17,637 nt of DNA, from NCBI GenBank assembly GCA_005883295.1, contig VAWV01000153.1, positions 1 through 17,637 of the forward strand, in the 5' to 3' direction. A program made the translations under genes and the position numbers. The notes under the pieces are model-generated. The model searched no databases. It saw only the letters and a list, made by a program, of their open reading frames with translations, and was not told the DNA's origin. Shown in pieces: positions 7,272 to 14,678 of the stretch; the stretch's first letter is position 1, and each line of letters opens with the position of its first letter. Source of the DNA: Actinomycetota bacterium. GTDB lineage: Bacteria; Actinomycetota; Thermoleophilia; Solirubrobacterales; Thermoleophilaceae.

Positions 7272-8571
7272 AAGCGGCCTCGCGCAGCGCCGCTCGGGCC
7301 GCGGGCTCGATCGGCCGCGCGGTGCGGCCGTCGTAGCGCGCGAGGGCCGGGAACAGCGCTGCGACGATCCCCACTGAGGCCACGCAGGCGAGGCCGCCCG
7401 AGGCGACCGAGAAGCGCGGCGTGGCCGCCGACGCCACCGCGCCGGCCTCGACGTCTCCCAGCCGCGGGCCGCTCGCCACGACGAGGCTGAAGACGGAGGA
7501 CATCCGCCCGCGCACGCTGTCGGGTGTGAGCGTCTGCGAGATCGTGCTGCGGCAGACGGCGCTCACGCTGTCGGCTGCACCGGCGACGGCGAACAGGATC
7601 GCGGCGGGCACGATCGCGCTCGCCGTGCCGGCGGCCGCGATCGCGAGGCCCCAGACCGCCACCGCCCCGAGCACCACCCGGCCAAGCCAGCGGGCGTGCT
7701 CGAGCCAGCCGGTGGTGAGCGCGGCGACCGTGGCCCCCGCCGAGACCGACGCGAAGAGGAACCCGGTGCCGCTCGCGCCGGCGTGGTAGAGGGTGAGGGA
7801 GAGGACGGGGAACAGCGCGCGCGGCATGCCGAATGTCATGGCCGCGAGGTCGATCGCGAAGCTGCCCACCAGCGCCTGGGAGCGGCGAACGAACCCGAGA
7901 CCGCTGCGAATCGAGCGCACGAACGGCTCGTGAGCGCCGCCCGCCGGGCGCTGCGCGGACATCGCGGAGGCCGCGGCCACCATCCCCAGGCAGCTCACCG
8001 CGTCGGTCGTGTACGCGGCGCCGATTCCGAGCTGGGCGATGAGCACGCCGCCGAGCGCGGGGCCGGCCACCATCGCCACCTGATACATCCCGAAGGTGAA
8101 CGAGAGCGCGGCGCGGAGCTGGTTCCGGCCCACCACGTTCGGGACGATCGAGGCGCGCGTCACGCGCTCGACCGCCGAGCTGCCGGCCGCGGCCCCGGCG
8201 AGCGCGTAGAGCAGCCATACCGGGGGTCGCCCGGCGAACGCCGCCACCGCCAGTCCGGACGCCACCGCCACCAGTGCCACCTGGCACGCCAGCAGGAGCT
8301 TGCGACGGTCGAAGCGGTCGGCGAGCGCGCCGGCGAAGAGCGACGCCGTGACCAGCGGGACGAGCTCGACCAGCCCGAGCAGGCCGGTGAGTGCCGGTGA
8401 GCGTGTGATCACGTACACCTGGTAGGGCAGCGCGACCAGCCCCGCCTGCGTTCCGAGCCCGGTCACGAGCCCTCCGGCCGTCAGCAGCCGGTAGTCGCGC
8501 GACTCGCGGAGCGGACTGGTGTCGACCGCGATCCTGAAGGGGAGGCGGCTCAGCGGATGCCCGTGTCGCAC
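7270..8571 (-). CDS. MFS transporter (EntS-like, MFS_3 family)
   Basis: 433 residues, GTG start, with 11-12 hydrophobic segments. The signature loop between helices 2 and 3 is present: FAGALADRFDRRKLLLACQ. So is its second-half counterpart, the DSVRGRMSSVFSL segment. The soluble N-terminus (PLRESRDYRLLTAGGLVTGLG) and the QVYVITRSPALTGLLGLVEL segment resemble drug or siderophore exporters of the MFS_3 type. The role is probably proton-driven export of a small molecule. The substrate cannot be inferred. The GTG at 8571 overlaps the end of the upstream secreted-protein gene by 22 nt, suggesting coupled translation. The gene ends in the double-hairpin element. Confidence 0.88.
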   Translation of the reverse strand: MRHGHPLSRLPFRIAVDTSPLRESRDYRLLTAGGLVTGLGTQAGLVALPYQVYVITRSPALTGLLGLVELVPLVTASLFAGALADRFDRRKLLLACQVALVAVASGLAVAAFAGRPPVWLLYALAGAAAGSSAVERVTRASIVPNVVGRNQLRAALSFTFGMYQVAMVAGPALGGVLIAQLGIGAAYTTDAVSCLGMVAAASAMSAQRPAGGAHEPFVRSIRSGLGFVRRSQALVGSFAIDLAAMTFGMPRALFPVLSLTLYHAGASGTGFLFASVSAGATVAALTTGWLEHARWLGRVVLGAVAVWGLAIAAAGTASAIVPAAILFAVAGAADSVSAVCRSTISQTLTPDSVRGRMSSVFSLVVASGPRLGDVEAGAVASAATPRFSVASGGLACVASVGIVAALFPALARYDGRTARPIEPAARAALREAA

Positions 8572-8942
8572 CCGAGGTGCACAACGGTGAACTCATGCGC
8601 GGTCACCGTCACGTCACTGGCTGAGCACCGTGGGTACCCGGACTTGCCACCGCGGGGGCTCAGCCGGTAGCGGCCGGGCTCGAGCCGGGCGTGGAAGCGA
8701 CCGCGCTTCCCGGACTTCACCTTCTTCACGAGATCGCCCTCCGGCAGCTCGCGGATCTTGATGACCGTCTGGTAGGGACGGTCCTCGCAACCGGGCTGAG
8801 GCGGGACCGACTCCGTCGGACACGTCGGCCCGGTCTTGATGTCGCCGCGAACGCCCGAGTCGGACGGCGCCGACTCGGCCGCGGCCGACTCCGCGACGCT
8901 CGCGGCCGCGACCAGCAGGGCGACTATGAGCGCCCGAGGCAT
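8550..8942 (-). CDS. Small secreted protein with carboxypeptidase-regulatory/Cna-B-like fold
   Basis: 130 residues from the ATG at 8942: MPRALIVALLVAAASVAESA is a clear signal peptide with an Ala-rich cleavage region. The mature part has GPTCPTESVPPQPGCEDRP, a cysteine pair block that in actinobacteria precedes a carboxypeptidase-regulatory-like beta sandwich, then VIKIRELPEGDLVKKVKSGK, RGRFHARLEPGRYRL (the G-x-F-x-x-x-L-x-P-G-x-Y pattern of these domains) and a final strand HEFTVVHLGCDTGIR. Four cysteines probably form two disulphides. A longer start at 9008 exists but would place an Arg-rich leader before the signal peptide. Likely an extracellular structural or binding domain with no enzyme motif. 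It starts 19 nt after the upstream gene ends and overlaps the MFS gene by 22 nt. Confidence 0.75.
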   Translation of the reverse strand: MPRALIVALLVAAASVAESAAAESAPSDSGVRGDIKTGPTCPTESVPPQPGCEDRPYQTVIKIRELPEGDLVKKVKSGKRGRFHARLEPGRYRLSPRGGKSGYPRCSASDVTVTAHEFTVVHLGCDTGIR

Positions 8943-8961
8943 CACAGAGGAAGGTAGCGCG

Positions 8962-9306
8962 CTAGTCGGGGGAGCTGTCCGGCATCCCGAAGCTCTCCTC
9001 AGCCGCAAGCGCGACCAGCCGCACGTGCGCGCGGGAGACCATCAGGAACGACGCGTGCCGCGTGACCTCCGGGGCGTCCAGCGCGGTGACGGTCGCGTCG
9101 TTGATCGCGAAGAACTCGCGGTCGCGCTGGTTCACGTAGTCGGACAGTCTGCTGCGGTACCCCTCCCGCGGGAGCGTGAGCTTTCCCTCGATTCGGTAGC
9201 GGTCTGTCTCGAGGATGATGTCCTCGTGGCGGAGGTCCAAGGCGCGCGGAATCCTAGATGACCATCTCGCGCGCCGCCGGTGAGGCGCGGGCCGCCCGCC
9301 GACCAT
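8962..9306 (-). CDS. DUF6812-like small protein
   Basis: Up to 114 residues. The core IILETDRYRIEGKLTLPREG, then YRSRLSDYVNQRDREFFAIN, INDATVTALDAP and the closing MVSRAHVRLVAL match the pattern I know from DUF6812-type proteins of Thermoleophilia: short, all-beta, cytoplasmic and of unknown function. The ATG at 9306 has a purine-rich GAAGGG just upstream, but the first 20 residues are Arg-rich, so a TTG at 9240 (beginning MDLRHEDIIL) is possible. It is divergent from the amine oxidase gene with only 31 nt between the 9306 and 9338 starts. It is the first gene of the minus-strand block. Confidence 0.65.
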   Translation of the reverse strand: MVGGRPAPHRRRARWSSRIPRALDLRHEDIILETDRYRIEGKLTLPREGYRSRLSDYVNQRDREFFAINDATVTALDAPEVTRHASFLMVSRAHVRLVALAAEESFGMPDSSPD

Positions 9307-9337
9307 TACCCTTCGCCGCCTCCGCTACGGGAGAGCG

Positions 9338-10837
9338 ATGAGCGAGGGCAACTCCGGCTATACGCGCCGCAGGCTGATCCAGACCGGCACCGCCGGGGCC
9401 GTCGCCGCCGGGCTGGGCACCGCCGGCAGCGCCGAGGGCAGGAAGCGCCGCCGCCCCCGAAAGGCCGACGTGATCGTGGTGGGTGCCGGCTACGCCGGCC
9501 TGACGGCGGCGTACCGCGTCGCCAAGAAGGGCAAGTCGGTGATCGTGCTCGAGGCACGCGATCGCGTGGGCGGGCGGACCCTGAACCACGTGCTCCCCGG
9601 CGGCAAGTGGTCGGAGCTCGGCGCCACCTTCGTCGGCCCCACGCAGGACCGGGTGCTGGCGCTCATGAAGGAGACGGGCGTCAAGCGATTCAGCACCTAC
9701 GACACGGGCGACAACGTCTACCACGCCGGCGGCATGAACCAGCGCTTCAGCGACACGAGCCCGTTCGGCTCGGCGCCTCCCGACCCGACGACGGCGGCCG
9801 ACGTCGCGCTGGTGGTCGAGCGGCTGGACATGATGTCCACGTCGGTGCCACCCGACGCGCCCTGGACCGCCCAGAACGCGGACGACTGGGACGCCCAGAC
9901 GCTCTACTCCTGGGTCAAGCAGAACAGCTCCGGGAGCAAGCAGTTCATGAACCTGGTCCAGATCGCCACCGAGCCGATCTTCGGCGCCGAGGCGCGGGAC
10001 ATCTCGCTCCTATTCACGCTCTTCTACATCGCCGCCTCGGGCAACGAGCAGAACCCAGGCACCTTCGAGCGCAACTTCGACACGCGCGGCGGGGGGCAGC
10101 AGTGGCGCATGCTCGGCGGGACCCAGCTGGTGCCGATCCGGCTGGCGAAGCGCCTGGGCCACAGGCGCATCTTCTTGAACAGTCCAGCGCGCCGCATCGT
10201 GCAGTCGCACGGCGGGGTCCACGTGCACACCGACAGGCTCACCTTCCACGGCAAGCGCGTGATCGTGGCCGTGCCGCCGCCCTTGGCGGGGCGGATCCGG
10301 TACGACCCGCTCCTGCCGCAGAACCGCGACCAGCTGACCCAGCGGATGCCGATGGGCACCCTGATCAAGGCGGAGATCTTCTACGACAAGCCGTTCTGGC
10401 GCGAGGACGGCCTCACCGGTCAGTTCCTGAGCGACGAGGGGCCGATCAGCGCGAGCTTCGACATCACCCCGCCGGACGGGAAGCCCGGGATCATCATGGG
10501 GTTCATCGGCGGCGATCGTGCGCGCGTGTTCCAGGCCACCCCGGCGAGGCAGCGCCGCCAGCAGGTTCTATCCGAGCTCCAGAAGATCTTTGGCGACCGG
10601 GCTCTCCATCCAAAGCAGTACCTCGAGTTCAGCTGGGTGACCCAGACGTGGACCCGGGGCTGCCCGGTGAGCGTCCTCGGCCCCGGAACGCTGGTGGGGT
10701 TCGGCGCGGCGATCCGGAAGCCGGTGGGCCGGATCCACTGGGCGGGCACCGAGACCTCCACCTACTGGAACGGCTACATGGACGGCGCGGTGCGTTCGGG
10801 CGAGCGCGCCGCGGCCGAGGTTCTCGCCCATATCTAG
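9338..10837 (+). CDS. Tat-exported flavin monoamine oxidase family protein
   Basis: 499 residues. The N-terminus YTRRRLIQTGTAGAVAAGLG (8-27) has a twin-arginine motif followed by a weakly hydrophobic stretch, so export of the folded, FAD-loaded enzyme is likely. The Rossmann motif is ADVIVVGAGYAGLTAAYRV (43-61, GxGxxG at 49-54), followed by LEARDRVGGRTLNH (71-84), the second FAD/family motif. The C-terminal FAD block is WAGTETSTYWNGYMDGAVRS then GERAA. These define the amine oxidase (PF01593) group, which oxidises amines with O2 to give aldehyde, ammonia and H2O2. Substrate unknown. GGGAGAG precedes the ATG. The next gene begins 7 nt downstream, also coding a secreted protein, so the two probably act together outside the membrane. 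Confidence 0.93.
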   Translation: MSEGNSGYTRRRLIQTGTAGAVAAGLGTAGSAEGRKRRRPRKADVIVVGAGYAGLTAAYRVAKKGKSVIVLEARDRVGGRTLNHVLPGGKWSELGATFVGPTQDRVLALMKETGVKRFSTYDTGDNVYHAGGMNQRFSDTSPFGSAPPDPTTAADVALVVERLDMMSTSVPPDAPWTAQNADDWDAQTLYSWVKQNSSGSKQFMNLVQIATEPIFGAEARDISLLFTLFYIAASGNEQNPGTFERNFDTRGGGQQWRMLGGTQLVPIRLAKRLGHRRIFLNSPARRIVQSHGGVHVHTDRLTFHGKRVIVAVPPPLAGRIRYDPLLPQNRDQLTQRMPMGTLIKAEIFYDKPFWREDGLTGQFLSDEGPISASFDITPPDGKPGIIMGFIGGDRARVFQATPARQRRQQVLSELQKIFGDRALHPKQYLEFSWVTQTWTRGCPVSVLGPGTLVGFGAAIRKPVGRIHWAGTETSTYWNGYMDGAVRSGERAAAEVLAHI

Positions 10838-10844
10838 CGCCGGC

Positions 10845-12221
10845 ATGCGCTCCCTCCGCGCACCGGCCGCCCTGCTCGCCGCCGGCCTCGCGCTGGCCCT
10901 CGCCCTCGCGCCGGCCGCCTGCGCACGCAACCGCTTCGACACGCGCGTGCTCGCGCACGTGGGGTCCCCCGGCTACCCGGCGCTGTCGCTGGTCGCCCCC
11001 GACCGGACGATCTACGTCGGCACCTTCACCAACGCCTCGGGCTCCGACACCGGGCCGTCCAAGGTGTTCGCGTACTCGCCCAAGGGCAAGCTGCTGCGTA
11101 CGTACGTGATCAAGGGCCAGACCCCGGGCTCCGCGCACGGCGTCCAGGTGGCCGCGATCGACAAGCGCGGTGTGCTCTACCTGCTCGACCAAAACCCGTC
11201 GCGGGTCCTCAGGCTCAACCCCCGGACCGGCAGGCAATCGACCTACGGCACGTTCTTCGACGTTCCGCCCTGCGTCCCCGCGACACCGCCCGCCGACTGC
11301 TCGGACACGGTGATGGACAACCCGCCCGAGCCGGACTATGCGGCGTGGGGGACGGACGGCGCCATGTACGTGACGGACTATCAGCAGGCCGTCGTGTGGC
11401 GTGTACCACCGGGCGGCGGCCGGGCCCACGTGTGGTTCACCGATCCGCGCCTCGACGGCTCGCTGTTCGGCCCCGCGGGGATCATCCTGATGCCCGACCA
11501 CCGCACGCTGATGCTCGACACCAGCGCGGGCGGCGCCACCTCGCCGCCGCCGGATTCGACCACGGGCGAGCTCTACAAGTTGCCGATCCTCCCGAACGGC
11601 CGCCCGGGCACCCTCACGAAGCTGTGGGAGAGCGGCCCCACCGAGGGGCCCGACGGCTTCGCGCTCGCGCGGTCGGGAAACGTGTACATGGCGCTGGTCG
11701 GCCCGAACGTGAACCAGCTGGTGGTGATCTCGCCCACCGGCACGGAGCTCGCGCGCTTCCCGACCGACATGTCCGGCAACAACGGATCGCCCGTGCCCTT
11801 CGACGAGCCCTCGAGCGTGCAGTTCGACGGCAGGCGCATGATCGTCACCAACGACGCGTTCTTCTCCGGCGACCCGAGCCATTTCGTGATCTTCGACGTG
11901 TGGGCGGGCGAGCCGGGTGCGCCGGTCTTCGTGCCGGGCCGCAAGGCCGCGGGACGGAGGTACAGGTTGACGGTGCGGCCGCGCAAGACCACGGTCGGCG
12001 ATTCGCGCAGCTTCCGCTTCCACGCGACGCATGGTGGGGCCGGGCTCCGCGGTGCGCTGGTGACCTTCGGCGGGACCAGCGCGCGCACCGGCCGCCACGG
12101 CTACGCGACGCTCGTGGTCGGCTTCGAGCACCGTGGCCGGAAGACCGCCACGCTCACGGTGGCGGGGATGGTCGTCGCCAGGACCCACGTGCAGGTCGCG
12201 CCCGAATCACAGGGCGACTGA
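10845..12221 (+). CDS. Secreted SMP-30/NHL-like beta-propeller with C-terminal Ig-like domain
   Basis: 458 residues. The first 27 form a signal peptide (LLAAGLALALALAPAACA), with cleavage probably after ACA. The Cys is not in a good lipobox. Residues about 35-370 contain repeated propeller-blade strands: TIYVGTFTN, KVFAYSPKGKLLRTYVI, GVLYLLDQNPSRVLRLNP, AMYVTDYQQAVVWRVPPGG, DGFALARSGNVYMALVG and SSVQFDGRRMIVTNDA, as in SMP-30/gluconolactonase-like proteins. Residues about 375-455 form an Ig-like beta sandwich (YRLTVRPRKTTVGDSRSFRF to TLTVAGMVVARTHVQV). Family members are lactonases or binding scaffolds. I cannot verify the metal-binding residues. It follows the amine oxidase by 7 nt. Its stop codon lies in the shared terminator hairpin. 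Confidence 0.8.
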   Translation: MRSLRAPAALLAAGLALALALAPAACARNRFDTRVLAHVGSPGYPALSLVAPDRTIYVGTFTNASGSDTGPSKVFAYSPKGKLLRTYVIKGQTPGSAHGVQVAAIDKRGVLYLLDQNPSRVLRLNPRTGRQSTYGTFFDVPPCVPATPPADCSDTVMDNPPEPDYAAWGTDGAMYVTDYQQAVVWRVPPGGGRAHVWFTDPRLDGSLFGPAGIILMPDHRTLMLDTSAGGATSPPPDSTTGELYKLPILPNGRPGTLTKLWESGPTEGPDGFALARSGNVYMALVGPNVNQLVVISPTGTELARFPTDMSGNNGSPVPFDEPSSVQFDGRRMIVTNDAFFSGDPSHFVIFDVWAGEPGAPVFVPGRKAAGRRYRLTVRPRKTTVGDSRSFRFHATHGGAGLRGALVTFGGTSARTGRHGYATLVVGFEHRGRKTATLTVAGMVVARTHVQVAPESQGD

Positions 12222-12259
12222 GGGCCTCCCCCTACCGGGACAGGCCCTGACTCAGTCGC
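12214..12259. terminator. Bidirectional terminator hairpin between convergent genes
   Basis: GCGACTGA (12214-12221) pairs perfectly with TCAGTCGC (12252-12259). Inside, GGGCCT (12222-12227) pairs with AGGCCC (12242-12247), giving a long stem interrupted by a bulge (12248-12251) with a 14-nt loop. Both flanking genes' TGA codons lie in the outer arms, so the hairpin serves both directions. No long T-tract follows, as is common in high-GC actinobacteria. Confidence 0.65.
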
Positions 12260-13565
12260 GCGGCCAGATCCCAAGCCGCCGGGCCACCCGCTCGGCCAGC
12301 AGCAGCTGACCAGAGGCCGCCGCCCGCAGCGCGGCCCGCAGGCGATCGCCGAGCCCGTCGCGTGGGACCGGGACGTTGAACTCGAGCTCGGAGCCTTCGC
12401 GACCGGTGCGGATGGCGCCGGCTCGCTCGATCGCGTCCAGGACCACCGCGTTGTCCGAGGACACGTAGGCTCGGAACGTCTCCACGTCGTTTCGACGCGC
12501 GCGTTCGCTGAGCGCCCGGAGCAGCGCTGTGGCCACGCCCCGGCGCTGCCAATCGTCCACCACCTCGACCGCGACCTCGGCTGTGTCCCGCTCGCCGGGA
12601 ACCTGCACATAGCGCGCAGTGCCGACCAGGCGTCCGTCGGCGGGATCGATCGCCACCAACGCCTCGTGGCGGCGGTGGTCGACCTCCGTCAGGTAGTCGA
12701 GGTCCTCGGCGGTGAGCTCCGTCGCCGGCGTGAGGAAGCGCCGCCGGCGCGCCTCGTCGCTCATGCGATGGAAGGCGTCGGCCACAAGCGCCTTGTCGTC
12801 CGGCCCGATCGGGCGGACGAGCACGGCGAGCAACGGGGCCGGGAGCTCGCCGTCCAGCGTGTCGAGCACGGCCATGCCGTTGCCGTTCGGCATCAGCCAG
12901 GTGCCATCCGGGCGGCGTGCGATCAGGCCCTGATCGCGCAGTGCCCCGAGGCGGGTGGTGACGGACGGCCGCTGCGCTCCGATCAGGGTGGCGAGCAGCT
13001 GGTGCTGGAGGTTGAGCGGGATGAGCACGCCCTCCGGCGTGACCCTTCCGAAGCGCCGCGCGAACTGCCAGAAGACGAGCATGAGGCGGTCGTCCACGCG
13101 CCGGATGTGCGCTACGGCGAGATCGAGCGCGAGCCAGCGGGTTTGCGTCACGAGCCTGTCCATGATGGCCGACGCGATGGTGGGCCAGCGGGCCACCCGC
13201 CGTCCGAAGGCGGCATCGAGGCTGGCGAGGGTGGCCGTTTGGAGCACCGCCCACTCCGCGTTCAGGTCCATCGGCGCGTCCTCGCCCAGCGTCACCCATG
13301 GGCGGAGCACGTCGCCGGCCGCGAGGAGCTGGATGCTTCCGGGGCCCCCGACGGCGACCGTGCGGGTGAGCAGCCCGCCGAGCACGAGGAACCCCATGTG
13401 CCCCGGCTCCACGTGCTCCGGCGGACGCCACCTACCGCACTCGACACGCAGCACAGGGGCCAGCGCTGCGTGGCTCGCCTCGATCCGGTCGCCCTCGTCG
13501 AGTGCGGCGGCAAGGTCGGGATCGGCCTCGAGGATCCGAATGCGGTCTACATGCGCGGCGTCCAC
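12252..13565 (-). CDS. Crp-fold / winged-helix / GNAT acetyltransferase fusion
   Basis: 437 residues in three parts. Residues about 36-125 resemble the Crp/Fnr effector-binding beta roll, but the phosphate-binding cassette (FGE...RxA) is not recognisable, so cAMP binding is doubtful. Residues about 126-228 give the long dimer helix and a Crp-type winged helix: LNLQHQLLATLIGAQRPSVT (184-203) then TRLGALRDQGLI. Residues about 248-398 form a GNAT domain: LVRPIGPDDKALVADAFHRM, LTEVDHRRHEALVAI, and acetyl-CoA motif A VEVVDDWQRRGVATALL with QRRGVA at 340-345. It would be a transcription factor joined to an acetyltransferase, possibly a protein-lysine enzyme (inference, by analogy with mycobacterial cAMP-binding GNATs, which lack the HTH). 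GTG start with GGAGAG six bases upstream. It lies 34 nt after the RHH gene. Confidence 0.88.
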   Translation of the reverse strand: MDAAHVDRIRILEADPDLAAALDEGDRIEASHAALAPVLRVECGRWRPPEHVEPGHMGFLVLGGLLTRTVAVGGPGSIQLLAAGDVLRPWVTLGEDAPMDLNAEWAVLQTATLASLDAAFGRRVARWPTIASAIMDRLVTQTRWLALDLAVAHIRRVDDRLMLVFWQFARRFGRVTPEGVLIPLNLQHQLLATLIGAQRPSVTTRLGALRDQGLIARRPDGTWLMPNGNGMAVLDTLDGELPAPLLAVLVRPIGPDDKALVADAFHRMSDEARRRRFLTPATELTAEDLDYLTEVDHRRHEALVAIDPADGRLVGTARYVQVPGERDTAEVAVEVVDDWQRRGVATALLRALSERARRNDVETFRAYVSSDNAVVLDAIERAGAIRTGREGSELEFNVPVPRDGLGDRLRAALRAAASGQLLLAERVARRLGIWPRD

Positions 13566-13599
13566 TGGTCACTCTCCGCAGGACCGTGTCGGGCGCACG

Positions 13600-14016
13600 T
13601 CACCCGCCGCTCGACGTGCGTGCTGGCTTCTCGCCGTGCTCGCCGGCCAGCCGGTCGCGCCGCTGAGCGGCCAGTTGCTCCCGCAGCTCGCTCGCGCGCT
13701 CGCGCGCGAGCTTGCCCTGGGCCCAGAGCGCCTCCGAGCTCGAGAGGGCGTCGTGCGAATGCTCCAGCGCGACCTCCTGACGCGTATGCGCGCTGGGCTC
13801 GCTGTGACCCCACTCCGCATACGACGCAGTGGAGCCAGCTCCGCGGATCGCATCTTCGAGCCCGCGATCCTCGCGGCGGCCGAGTCCGTAGGAGAGCCGC
13901 GCCACGGCCGCCTCACGGATGTACTGCGCGACGCTCACACCGATGCGGGCCGCCTCCTCCTCGAGGGTCGCCCATACGTCAGAGGCGAAGCGGACTGTTG
14001 TCTGATGCATTGGCAT
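13600..14016 (-). CDS. Ribbon-helix-helix DNA-binding protein with C-terminal coiled coil
   Basis: 138 residues. The N-terminus HQTTVRFASDVWATLEEEAA followed by RIGVSVAQYIREAAVARL is a typical CopG/Arc-type RHH fold: one beta strand (TTVRF), then two helices joined by a turn (GVS). The middle is polar. Residues about 85-125 (SHDALSSSEALWAQGKLARE then RASELREQLAAQRRDRL) form a heptad-like helix that could mediate oligomers. RHH proteins bind short repeated operators as paired dimers. Two in-frame ATGs are possible (14016 and 14010, MPM). It is divergent from the DUF2294 gene across about 30 bp with repeated CGATATC, the natural place for autoregulation. No toxin gene is next to it: the downstream gene is the Crp-GNAT fusion, so this is not an obvious antitoxin. 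Confidence 0.82.
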   Translation of the reverse strand: MPMHQTTVRFASDVWATLEEEAARIGVSVAQYIREAAVARLSYGLGRREDRGLEDAIRGAGSTASYAEWGHSEPSAHTRQEVALEHSHDALSSSEALWAQGKLARERASELREQLAAQRRDRLAGEHGEKPARTSSGG

Positions 14017-14062
14017 AGCGACGTCGGAAACGATATCTTATGCGCCGTGTCCGATATCGCAA
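14010..14062. promoter_or_regulatory. Overlapping divergent promoters with CGATATC repeats
   Basis: CGATATC occurs at 14031-14037 and 14052-14058, 21 bp apart (two helical turns). The second is the palindrome CGATATCG. Plus-strand promoter-like hexamers are TTGGCA (14010-14015) and TATCTT (14034-14039), spaced 18 bp and placing transcription start close to the GTG at 14047, so a leaderless mRNA is plausible. On the minus strand TTGCGA (14062-14057) and TAAGAT (14040-14035) are spaced 16 bp. The repeats cover the -10 of both promoters and the -35 of the minus one, as expected for an RHH operator. This is a reading by eye, not scored. Confidence 0.45.
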
Positions 14063-14544
14063 GCGCTATCCCAGAACGGGAAGGCCACGACGGGGCACAC
14101 GGCGAGATGCTCGCCGAGGTCTCGCGCTCGGTGGTCAGGCTCCACAAGGACCTCTACGGGAAGGGACCCACCAGGGCTCGGTCGCACATGGTCGGCGACC
14201 TCCTGGTGTGCGTGCTGGCTGGTGGGTTCACGCGCGCGGAGCTGACTCTCCTGGCGGGTGGAAAGGGCGACGTCGTCCGTCACCAGCGTCAGGAGCTCCA
14301 GGCGATCGCGCGGGACCGCTTCACCTCGACGATCGAGTCCGTCACCGGCCGCCCGGTCCTCGGCTGGCTGAGCTCCATCGATGAGCACGCCCAGCTGAGC
14401 GCCGAGGTCTTCGTCCTCGAGCCGCGCGAGGTCGACCGCTTGTCCGGTGACGGTCGAGTCGATCAGTCACTGGACGGCGAGGTGGAGATGCACGTCCGTT
14501 CCGGCTCGGTCGTGCAGAGTCGCGACGGCCGCCCTCCGACCTAG
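14047..14544 (+). CDS. DUF2294 domain protein
   Basis: 165 residues from the GTG at 14047. The core is EMLAEVSRSVVRLHKDLYGK, then GPTRARSHMVGDLLVCVLAG, GFTRAELTLLAGG, a helix VVRHQRQELQAIARDRF, and VTGRPVLGWLSSIDEHAQL followed by SAEVFVLEP. This matches DUF2294: helix with GKGP-T-x-AR motif, V-C-V-L strand, V-x-x-x-TGR and the D-x-E/xF-V-L end. Function is not established. The frame is open far upstream through the antisense of neighbouring genes, so the start rests on the promoter position; ATG 14107 is an alternative that would remove 20 residues. A short tail of about 35 residues (from EVDRLSGDG) follows the domain. It is divergent from the RHH regulator and probably controlled by it. Confidence 0.82.
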   Translation: MSDIASAIPEREGHDGAHGEMLAEVSRSVVRLHKDLYGKGPTRARSHMVGDLLVCVLAGGFTRAELTLLAGGKGDVVRHQRQELQAIARDRFTSTIESVTGRPVLGWLSSIDEHAQLSAEVFVLEPREVDRLSGDGRVDQSLDGEVEMHVRSGSVVQSRDGRPPT

Positions 14545-14678
14545 GCGCCGTTCGCTCGCGTACCTGGCGCGCGCTCGGCCTGAGGCCGCCGGGCGATTCG
14601 CAGCCAGGCCGTGGTCAACGCGCCCCCGATGCGCGATGATGGGTGCATGCCGCACGATCTGACGGAGCGGGCGGCGTC

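Noticed and set aside
9280..11109. 609-codon plus-strand frame overlapping the amine oxidase and propeller genes
   Set aside because: Arg/Pro/Gly-rich translation with no motifs; the overlapping frame has complete amine oxidase signatures. High-GC shadow.
10629..12188. 519-codon minus-strand frame antisense to the propeller gene
   Set aside because: Composition is typical of high-GC antisense frames and no domain is recognisable.
13600..14016. Toxin-antitoxin system led by the RHH protein
   Set aside because: No small toxin-type gene lies next to it: the downstream gene is a 437-residue regulator fusion, and the long coiled-coil tail is unlike typical antitoxins. The GNAT domain there is fused to a Crp-type module and does not resemble TacT-type toxins.
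12955..14046. Long upstream extension of the DUF2294 frame on the plus strand
   Set aside because: It lies antisense to the RHH and Crp-GNAT genes, is Ser/Arg/Ala-rich without motifs, and only the part after 14047 matches the DUF2294 family.
14576..14588. Small hairpin CGGCC-TGA-GGCCG after the DUF2294 gene
   Set aside because: A 5-bp GC stem with no T-run is common by chance at this GC content; not enough to call a terminator in the 134-nt gap 14545-14678, where I see nothing else firm.
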